The translations under genes were made by a program, and so were the position numbers. DNA of 23,714 nt, from the NCBI GenBank assembly GCA_036723735.1, contig DAIMGT010000060.1, forward strand, positions 1-23,714. Reading direction: 5' to 3'. Below, one piece after another: positions 18,215 through 23,714 of the stretch (its first letter is position 1; the number at the start of each line of letters is the position of its first letter). Under the pieces are notes generated by a model, which worked only from the letters and a program-made list of their open reading frames with translations, searched no databases and had not been told where the DNA came from. The DNA comes from UBA4656 sp002405525. Its GTDB lineage: Bacteria > Pseudomonadota > Gammaproteobacteria > Xanthomonadales > Ahniellaceae.

Positions 18215-18991
18215 CTACTGCTGCGCCTGCTGCGCGGCCTGCTGCAGGGCCGGGGGCTCGCTGTACCAGGGCGGGGCCGGCATCTGCACGTACAGCCGCT
18301 TCAGGCCATCGCTCCACGCCTGGCGGACCTGGGTCAGGTAGGGGTCGCCCTCGTCCAGGCGCTGGGTGACGCCCACCCGCAGGGCATCGGTTTCCAGCAC
18401 CAGCACGTCGATCGGCGGGCCGACCGAGATGTTGGATCGCATGGTGGAATCGAACGAGATCAGTGCGCACTTGACCGCGTCCTGCAGGCTGGTCCGCCGG
18501 GTCAGCACGCGGTCGATGATCGGCTTGCCGTACTTGATCTCGCCGATCTGGAAGTAATTCGTCTCGCGCGAGGACTCGATGAAATTGCCCTCGGTGTAGA
18601 CCAGGAACAGGCGCGGCGCCTCGCCGGCGATCTGCCCGCCGACGATGAACGAGGCCGAGGCGTCGATCTTATTGGCGCGCATGTACTCGCCGTCGCGGCG
18701 CTGCACCTCGCGCATCGCATCGCCCAGCGCGCCGGCGATCTCGAACAGCGAGGACGCGTTGTTGAAGTGGGTTGCGTGGGGGTCCTTGCGCGCCTGGTGG
18801 TCCATCAGGCCCAGCGCGTTCTGGGTCACCGACAGGTTGCCGGCAGACAGGGCCACGATCACCCGCTCGCCGGGTTTCTCGTAGACGCGCATCTTCTCGA
18901 AGCGGCCGACGTTGTCGACGCCGGCATTGGTGCGCGAATCGGAAGCGAACACCATGCCGGCGTCGAGCTTCATTCCGAGGCAATAGGTCAT
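18215..18991 (-). CDS. Anbu-type proteasome-like peptidase subunit
   Basis: A 258-residue protein of the HslV/20S-beta fold, Anbu branch. After Met removal Thr2 (MTYCLGMKLDAGMVFASDSR) becomes the N-terminal nucleophile; Asp18 and Lys33 are placed as the usual Thr-Asp-Lys partners. Further family features are IVALSAGNLSVTQ, ASFIVGGQIAGEAPRLFLVY, YFQIGEIKYGKPIIDR and SFDSTMRSNISVGPPIDVLV. The tail ends in Gln-rich residues (PPALQQAAQQAQQ), which is longer than I expect. Family knowledge: Anbu forms helical or ring assemblies, with substrates still unclear. It follows the alpha-E gene by 32 bases and should be co-transcribed with it; rpmB downstream has its own promoter. Confidence 0.9.
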   Translation of the reverse strand: MTYCLGMKLDAGMVFASDSRTNAGVDNVGRFEKMRVYEKPGERVIVALSAGNLSVTQNALGLMDHQARKDPHATHFNNASSLFEIAGALGDAMREVQRRDGEYMRANKIDASASFIVGGQIAGEAPRLFLVYTEGNFIESSRETNYFQIGEIKYGKPIIDRVLTRRTSLQDAVKCALISFDSTMRSNISVGPPIDVLVLETDALRVGVTQRLDEGDPYLTQVRQAWSDGLKRLYVQMPAPPWYSEPPALQQAAQQAQQ

Positions 18992-19023
18992 CGGGTCGGT
19001 GCTCCCGGGCGCGAGCGCGCGGC

Positions 19024-19992
19024 TCAGGCCGCGATCACGTCGTTGGCGGCGAAGAACTCGCGGTTGATCCCTTCGCCCAGACGATACAGCCGCTCCAGCC
19101 AGCGCGTCAGCCAGCCGTCGAGTCCGGCGGCGAGGATCTCATCGATCCTGCCGTAGCGGGTCTCGGCAGCCAGCACGCCGGCGATCCGCAGCGCCTCGCT
19201 GCGGCGCGCACCGCCAAGCCGCTCCAGCACCTGCAGCACCGCGGCGCTGCTGGCGGCCAGCGAGCGCGGCATGTCGCCACCCAGGATCACCAGTTCCGCG
19301 ACGCGCGCCGGCGTGAGGCGATCGCGGTAGATCTTGCGGAAGGTCTCGAAGGCCGACAAGGCCTGCAGCAGGGCGCTCATCCGGTAGTACTCGGCGGCTG
19401 CGCCGTCATCGGACGCGGCGACGTCGGTCGGGTGGTCGAAGTTCGCGTCCAGCAGGCGCACCCCGAAGTCGGCGCGCTCGACGAAGGTGCCGAGGCGCAG
19501 GAACTCGTAGCCGTCGTCGCGGCCCAGCGTGCCGATCGTCACCCCGCGGAACGCGCCGGCACGGCGCTTGGCCCAGTCGAAGAACGCGGTCGGACCGTCG
19601 GTGGAGATCTGCTCGCGGTCGAACTCGCGCAAGCGCAGCCAGGTGCTGTTGATGCTCTGGTACATCTCGCCGGTGATCGCGCCGCGCTGCGCGCGCGCCG
19701 ACTCGCGCGCGGCGCGCACGCAGGAAAGGATCGACGACGGATTGTCGGGGTCGAGGACCAGGAACTCCAGCGCACGCGCGCCGTCGATTGCGCCGTGGCG
19801 CGCCGCATAGGCGCCGGCAAGGTCGAGCGCCTCCAGCGCGCGCTCCCAGGCGCCGCTGCCGGCGCGCCGGGTGCCGAGCCGCTCCGGCAGCAGCGAGGTG
19901 CGGTGCGCGAGGTCGAGCAGGCGCGCGGTGTTGTCCATGCGCTCGACGTGGCGCGACAGCCAGTACAGGTCGGAGGCGGTGCGGCAGAGCAT
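19024..19992 (-). CDS. Alpha-E domain protein (DUF403)
   Basis: A 322-residue helical protein that starts MLCRTASDLYWLSRHVERMD, the hallmark of alpha-E (Domain of unknown function 403) proteins. Later features are ARALEFLVLDPDNPSSILSC, ARESARAQRGAITGEMYQSI, FLRLGTFVERADFGVRLLD and ARVAELVILGGDMPRSL. No membrane span is visible. These proteins are found with circularly permuted ATP-grasp enzymes and Anbu; a role in a peptide-ligation or modification pathway has been proposed from context in the literature. ATG 19992 has AGGGGG about 10 bases upstream. It is 125 bases downstream of the ATP-grasp gene and 32 upstream of Anbu. Confidence 0.92.
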   Translation of the reverse strand: MLCRTASDLYWLSRHVERMDNTARLLDLAHRTSLLPERLGTRRAGSGAWERALEALDLAGAYAARHGAIDGARALEFLVLDPDNPSSILSCVRAARESARAQRGAITGEMYQSINSTWLRLREFDREQISTDGPTAFFDWAKRRAGAFRGVTIGTLGRDDGYEFLRLGTFVERADFGVRLLDANFDHPTDVAASDDGAAAEYYRMSALLQALSAFETFRKIYRDRLTPARVAELVILGGDMPRSLAASSAAVLQVLERLGGARRSEALRIAGVLAAETRYGRIDEILAAGLDGWLTRWLERLYRLGEGINREFFAANDVIAA

Positions 19993-20117
19993 GGATTCAC
20001 GGCCCCCTGGGGTGGCGTCGACCGGAGCGGCAGGCGTTCATCGCACGCTGCATCGTGGGCTGAGGGATCGCCCGGGCCAGAAGCCCTGCGCTGCGGGGGG
20101 CGTCGAAAAAGCAGCGC

Positions 20118-21539
20118 TCATCGCACACCATCCTCGAGGATCCAGGTGTCCTTGGTGCCCCCGCCCTGCGAGGAATTGACCACCAGGGAACCTTCCCGCA
20201 GCGCCACGCGGGTCAGGCCACCGGGCACGATGCGGATGTCCCGCCCGCACAGCACGTAGGGGCGGAAATCGATGTGCCGCGGCGCCAGGCCCGCCTCGAC
20301 GAAAGTCGGGCAGGTGGACAGGGCCAGCGTCGGCTGGGCGATGTAGCGCGCCGGATCGGCGCGGATACGGTCGCGGAAGTCCTCGATTTCGGCCTGCGTC
20401 GCTGCGGGGCCGATCAGCATCCCGTAGCCGCCGGCGCCGTGGACTTCCTTGACCACCAGCTCGTCGAGGCGGTCGAGCACGTAGGCGCAGGCGTCCGGCT
20501 CGCGCAGGCGCCAGGTCGGCACGTTGGCGAGGATCGGTTGCTCGTCGAGGTAGAACCGGATCATCTCCGGCACGTAGGGATAGACCGCCTTGTCATCGGC
20601 CACCCCGGTGCCGACCGCGTTGGCCAGCGTGATGCGGCCCGCGCGATAGGCCTCGAACATCCCCGGCACGCCCAGCATGGAGTCCGCCCGGAATGCCGCG
20701 GGATCGAGGAAATCGTCGTCGATCCGGCGGTAGATCACGTGCACGCGCGAAAGTCCGCGGGTGGTGCGCATGTAGACGTTGCCGTCGCGCACCGTGAGGT
20801 CCTGGCCTTCGACCAGTTCGATGCCCATCTGCTGTGCGAGGAACGCATGTTCGTAGTAGGCCGAGTTGTAGGCTCCGGGCGTCAGCAGTGCTACCGTCGG
20901 GTTGTCGATGCCCGTCGGCGCCACCGAGCGCAGGTTCTCCAGCAGCACGTCGGGGTAGTGTTCCACCGGTGCGATGGACTGTTGCGCGAACAGCTCGGGG
21001 AACAGCCGCATCATCATCTTGCGGTTCTCGAGCATGTAGGACACGCCCGAGGGCACGCGCAGGTTGTCCTCCAGCACGTAGTACTCGCCCGCGCCCGCGC
21101 GCACCACGTCGATACCGGCGATGTGGCAGTAGATGCCGCCCGGCAGCGACAGGCCGCGCATCTGCGGGCGGTACTGCTCGTTGTAGAGCACCAGCTCGCG
21201 CGGCACGATGCCGGCCTCGACGATGCGCTGCGCGTGGTAGATGTCGTCGAGAAAGGCATTCAGCGCGCGAACGCGCTGGCGCAACCCGGCCTCCAGCATC
21301 GACCACTCGGCCGCGGGGATGATGCGCGGCACGATGTCGAACGGGATCAGGCGCTCGGTGCCTTCCTTCTCGCCGTAGACGGTGAAGGTGATGCCGACGC
21401 GGTGGAAGGCCAGTTCCGCCTCGCGCCGCTTGGCCTCGATGCGCGAGGCCGGCGTGCGCGCCAGCCAATGCGCGAACTCGCGATAGTGTGCGCGGGGCGA
21501 CCGCCCCGCACCGAGCATTTCGTCGTAGACGCCCGCCAT
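20118..21539 (-). CDS. Circularly permuted ATP-grasp protein
   Basis: A 473-residue circularly permuted ATP-grasp (type 2) enzyme. It begins MAGVYDEMLGAGRSPRAHYR and shows the family features: RLIPFDIVPRIIPAAEW, ALNAFLDDIYHAQRI, GGIYCHIAGIDVVR, YVLEDNLRVPSGVSYMLENR (ATP-grasp core with E and N), VALLTPGAYNSAYYEH, and VVKEVHGAGGYGMLIGP near the C-terminal part, then FRPYVLCGRDIRIVPGGLTR and SSQGGGTKDTW. ATG 21539 was chosen because homology starts there and a G-rich ribosome binding site precedes it; the frame extends further upstream (to 21719) without family features. ATP-grasp enzymes form acyl-phosphate intermediates to join a carboxylate to an amine. It is the first gene of the Anbu unit. 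Confidence 0.93.
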   Translation of the reverse strand: MAGVYDEMLGAGRSPRAHYREFAHWLARTPASRIEAKRREAELAFHRVGITFTVYGEKEGTERLIPFDIVPRIIPAAEWSMLEAGLRQRVRALNAFLDDIYHAQRIVEAGIVPRELVLYNEQYRPQMRGLSLPGGIYCHIAGIDVVRAGAGEYYVLEDNLRVPSGVSYMLENRKMMMRLFPELFAQQSIAPVEHYPDVLLENLRSVAPTGIDNPTVALLTPGAYNSAYYEHAFLAQQMGIELVEGQDLTVRDGNVYMRTTRGLSRVHVIYRRIDDDFLDPAAFRADSMLGVPGMFEAYRAGRITLANAVGTGVADDKAVYPYVPEMIRFYLDEQPILANVPTWRLREPDACAYVLDRLDELVVKEVHGAGGYGMLIGPAATQAEIEDFRDRIRADPARYIAQPTLALSTCPTFVEAGLAPRHIDFRPYVLCGRDIRIVPGGLTRVALREGSLVVNSSQGGGTKDTWILEDGVR

Positions 21540-22138
21540 CGAACCGCCCCCGTGGCCGCCGGACCGCGGCTGGGATCCGACCGTCGGACGAGTGTTGCAG
21601 CGCAACAGCCGGAGACGCAAGCCCTTCCGCGCCGGCACCTTGCGCGGATGCGCGCAGCTGCTGCAGGCCGGGGCTTCCCGTTCGGCCTGGATTGCGTCAG
21701 CCCACTGCGCTCCCGGCACGACTCACGCGCACGGACGCGGCGAAGGTCGAAGGCCGTCGGCGACTGCGGTGCGATGTCCCGGCACCGCAGCGGCCGGCAC
21801 GGCGCGGACGATCCCGGATTTGAACCGCCCCGGGAATTCCGGAGGCCCAAACAGACCCGACAGGTCTCCGGTCCCGGATCGACGCGTCAGCCATCGACAC
21901 GGTTCCTGCGTCCGATCCATCGGACGCAAGCATTCCGCTGATGATGACGCGGCGTCGAGTCTGCCGCGGCCGGCCGGGCGCCTGTCAGCACCCGGCCGGA
22001 ATCATGACCGTCCGCGATGAACGTCCCGGTTTGACCAGATCCGGGACTGAATTCGTGACTGTCCCGGACTGAATCTTCCAGACTGGTTTGCAGGTGGTCT
22101 TGCCGAGTGGGCAGCCTGACGACGAGGTCAAACACGCG
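21540..22138. other. Gene-free, hairpin-rich region upstream of the Anbu operon
   Basis: About 600 bases with no gene I can support. It holds perfect hairpins: TGCGTCCGA/TCGGACGCA with loop TCCA at 21907-21928, and CCGGCCGGG/CCCGGCCGG at 21970-21999. It also has several GTCCCGG-like oligomers, including CCGGGACTGAAT followed by CCCGGACTGAAT (around 22041-22074). The promoter of the ATP-grasp gene must lie here but no good match was seen. The content looks like decayed repeat or mobile DNA. Confidence 0.5.
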
Positions 22139-22204
22139 GCTATGCATGTAGACCTCAAGATGTAGGGCTTGCGGACGGGGGTTCGACTCCCCCCGCCTCC
22201 ACCA
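22139..22204 (+). ncRNA. ssrA: 3' end of tmRNA (ssrA); 5' part not found
   Basis: The sequence matches the tRNA-like 3' end of tmRNA: GCATGTAGA and GATGTAGGG of the last pseudoknot/helix region, then CGGAC, a T-arm with GGGGG (22177-22181), TTCGACT and CCCCC (22189-22193), the acceptor strand CGCCTCC (22194-22200), A and an encoded CCA (22202-22204). The E. coli 3' end has the same order (GCATGTAG, GATGTAGG, CGGAC, T-arm, CCA). A tmRNA is usually about 350 nt with a tag reading frame and a 5' GGNNNCG end; no tag frame was recognised in the 360 bases before. So this may be only the 3' end, as left at an integration site (ssrA 3' ends are common att sites), or the rest may be too divergent for me to see. 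The left boundary is approximate. Confidence 0.75.
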
Positions 22205-22207
22205 TAT

Positions 22208-22229
22208 CTCCGCTCCGGCGGGGTTTTTT
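22208..22229 (+). terminator. Terminator of ssrA
   Basis: Stem CTCCGC (22208-22213) with GCGGGG (22218-22223; one G-T pair), loop TCCG, then six T (22224-22229), only three bases after the encoded CCA. Confidence 0.88.
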
Positions 22230-22669
22230 CGTCTGCAGTTTGCCGACGCTTCCCGGGTTTCACAATAAAATCAGTTGTTTGTAGTCGATTTTCCCAGCAA
22301 TGGCATCCGACTGGCGCCGCCGTTGTTTGATGATTACCGCGCGCCAACCCGTTCCGGCTGATGGTCGTTGAGGCAGTCGCCACCGCAGCCGTTGATGGTC
22401 GACCGCCATGCCGAAGCAGATTGAACGGACTGGTCGTGAAGAACAAGCCGGGCGCGCTCCACGCTTCCGGACACTGCCGCTGATCCTCGAAGCGGGTGGT
22501 CGGGATGGTCGACAGTGTTCAGAAGAATGCGGCAGCGATGCAGCAGCCGTTTCTGCGTGGCATTGGCTTGGCGCAGACCTTGGCGTCCATTCGCGTTGCC
22601 CGGATGGCCGTTCGACGGTTGTGCAATAGGAGACCATCGAGTCGCCGGATGTCTGCGAACAAAAGCGAA

Positions 22670-22706
22670 GGGCCGAAACGGATTGAACACAATCCGCATT
22701 CGGCCC
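22670..22706. repeat. Imperfect 15-bp hairpin, possible terminator for the RHS transcript
   Basis: Outer stem GGGCCGAA (22670-22677) with TTCGGCCC (22699-22706), a small internal loop, then CGGATTG (22679-22685) with CAATCCG (22690-22696) and loop AACA. Read on the minus strand it is followed by TTTT about six bases later, so it may end the RHS transcript. Confidence 0.55.
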
Positions 22707-22770
22707 CGCGCGATAAATCAATGCTCTCGTGCTTGGATGCGCGTGATTCGCGCACATCCTTCCTACTCCC

Positions 22771-22804
22771 GACTGGCAGGGTGCCTATCGGTACCCTGCC
22801 AGTC
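22771..22804. repeat. Long perfect hairpin
   Basis: GACTGGCAGGGT (22771-22782) and ACCCTGCCAGTC (22793-22804) are perfect complements and extend inward by G-T, C-G and C-G pairs to a TATC loop, making 15 pairs. No T-run follows on either strand. It may be a repeat of REP type or a recombination or processing site. Confidence 0.65.
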
Positions 22805-22982
22805 CCCGCATCCAGCGGAATCCCACCCCGCCTTCTGGCCGATCTACGCGTGGTTCACGGTCACGACCCGCGGTTCAAGAATGCTGATCGTGACTGTCCC
22901 GGGTTCACGCAGCCACCCAAGGTTTGGCCGATGGCCGCCCCGGATTGGCAAGCCCCAGATTGGAGGGTTTGCCCTGCGCTTG

Positions 22983-23714
22983 TTACCAGGCGGTCCAGCC
23001 ATCTCTGGGCCCTTCAAAGAGACGGACACGACCCCCATTCTCTTCCCTCCACCCATCGACATCTCGCATTTCCGCAGAGTTTCCGGAGGCCCCGCCGCGG
23101 GCCCGATTGACGACTTGCGCACCTTTCTTGCCGGCGCGATTCAGTTCCATTTGCGTGTAGTTCGGTCCATTGGCCTTCGAGGACGGGCCTTTGGAGGTTC
23201 CGCGATTGATGATGAGACGATTCTCCTGTATGGCTCGATCGAGTCGCTGGACGTTGCTGTTGGTGTCGCCCCTGTTGTTCCAGTTCCAGTCAGTGTCGCC
23301 AACTGGATACAGCCGGTTGTTCGCGGGCGTGTTTTGAAGCTGATTGAAGCCACCCACCTCGAGCCGATTTTTCCAGCGCTCCAATCCGTGTCTCACGACA
23401 CCAGTCATGTTGTCCCAGGCGTTGGCGACGTAGGTCCGTAGCGTACTGCTGTATCCCTTCCAGGCACCGGCATTGAAGTTCGCCGCCGTGTTGACCGCCG
23501 CGGCCGGCGACGTCGGCGTCCCGCTGAAGCCGCCGTGGTACAGCTCGGCCGTCATGCCGGTCGGGTCGACGAGATTGATCGGGTCGTTGCCGACGTAGGC
23601 ATACAGGTTCGCCCCGTCGGCGTAGCCGACCGGGTCGGTCTGCAGGAAGCGGCCCAGGGTGTGCGAGTAGAAGCGCGCCTTGTAGTAGTGCAGGCCCAGG
23701 CTTTCGACGTAGGC
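22983..23714 (-). CDS. RHS repeat-associated core protein, C-terminal part with unknown tip domain
   Basis: The frame is open to the window edge, so this is the last 243 residues of a larger protein. Visible residues 1-53 are the classic RHS core end: GLHYYKARFYSHTLGRFLQ, then TDPVGYADGANLYAYVGNDP and NLVDPTG. After DPTG comes a variable 190-residue tip starting MTAELYHGGFSG, rich in Asn, Trp and Gly (ANAWDNMTG, DTDWNWNNRGDTNSN, RLDRAIQENRLIINRG, NYTQMELNRAGKKGAQVVN) and ending EGPRDGWTAW. In RHS/YD proteins this tip is often a toxin released inside the core shell. I do not recognise its fold. The base composition is visibly lower in GC than the neighbouring genes, as common for exchanged tips. 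No immunity gene follows. Confidence 0.88.
   Translation of the reverse strand, partial: AYVESLGLHYYKARFYSHTLGRFLQTDPVGYADGANLYAYVGNDPINLVDPTGMTAELYHGGFSGTPTSPAAAVNTAANFNAGAWKGYSSTLRTYVANAWDNMTGVVRHGLERWKNRLEVGGFNQLQNTPANNRLYPVGDTDWNWNNRGDTNSNVQRLDRAIQENRLIINRGTSKGPSSKANGPNYTQMELNRAGKKGAQVVNRARGGASGNSAEMRDVDGWREENGGRVRLFEGPRDGWTAW

Larger units (their letters stand above)
22230..22982. other. Gene-free stretch between ssrA and the RHS tip
   Basis: About 750 bases without a supportable gene. Frames on both strands exist but are Arg/Pro/Ser/Cys-rich, lack ribosome binding sites and run through the hairpins. On the minus strand, where an immunity gene for the RHS tip would be expected, none is recognisable. 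It contains the hairpins at 22670-22706 and 22771-22804 and a second copy of TCGTGACTGTCCCGG (22888-22902; the first is at 22053-22067). Confidence 0.5.

Noticed and set aside
20274..21941. Very long open frames opposite the Anbu operon, and similar ones opposite the kinase, rep and GldG-like genes.
   Set aside because: They are antisense shadows: His/Arg/Ala-rich, no domains, and they follow the codon pattern of the real genes on the other strand.
21841..22204. A full-length 364-nt tmRNA starting at GGAGGCC (21841), which pairs with six of seven acceptor bases and has GACCCGACAGG where tmRNA has GATTCGACGGG.
   Set aside because: No tag reading frame ending in AA-stop, no recognisable tag stem or pseudoknots in between, and the sequence is full of unrelated hairpins. 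The similarity may be chance in GC-rich DNA; a covariance search would decide.
22205..22300. A permuted (two-piece) tmRNA with the 5' half downstream of the CCA.
   Set aside because: A clear intrinsic terminator follows three bases after CCA, and no tag frame lies downstream.
22260..22757. Minus-strand open frame of 165 codons as an immunity protein for the RHS tip.
   Set aside because: Composition is Arg/Ser/Cys/Pro-rich without blocks of secondary structure, there is no ribosome binding site, and the frame runs through a strong hairpin.

Overview
The window is high-GC DNA (roughly two thirds G+C by eye) from a gammaproteobacterium, most likely Xanthomonadales/Lysobacterales. Supporting signs are cysteine-free L28/L33 genes side by side, E. 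coli-like Rep, thymidine kinase and MutM, a sigma factor/TPR-kinase locus, palindromic REP-like repeats of the type seen in Pseudomonas and xanthomonads, and a tmRNA 3' end. Assignment is by motif recognition only; no database search was run.

Layout. (1) 1-6017, plus strand: a signalling locus made of a Ser/Thr kinase with a TPR sensor half (5' end cut by the window), a decayed N-terminal remnant of another kinase copy, an ECF sigma factor, and a second intact kinase-TPR protein whose start overlaps the sigma gene. (2) 6030-8012, minus: Rep helicase, convergent with the kinase and sharing a hairpin that contains both stop codons. (3) 8303-10855, plus: an exported Sel1-like protein, a 135-bp element with terminal inverted repeats, thymidine kinase, and an overlapping gene of unknown function. 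(4) 10972-15414, minus: a tightly packed five-gene unit encoding an ABC ATPase, permease, GldG-like auxiliary protein, DUF4340-like protein and MutM. (5) 15577-17292, plus: a fatty acid desaturase and a small secreted Cys-containing protein, followed by GGGCCC-rich repeats. (6) 17563-17975, minus: rpmB-rpmG with a strong promoter, structured leader and terminator. (7) 18215-21539, minus: an Anbu (proteasome-like) operon with ATP-grasp and alpha-E genes but no transglutaminase gene at its usual place. (8) 21540-23714: a gene-poor, hairpin-rich region holding only the 3' end of tmRNA with its terminator, then the C-terminal end of an RHS protein with an unrecognised toxin-like tip (minus strand, runs off the window).

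The most notable points are the kinase-sigma locus with its remnant copy and a local stretch of perfect identity between the two kinases; the ssrA 3' fragment next to an RHS tip without a visible immunity gene, which suggests an old integration or rearrangement site; the Anbu operon lacking one partner; and the ABC/GldG/DUF4340 cluster coupled to mutM.
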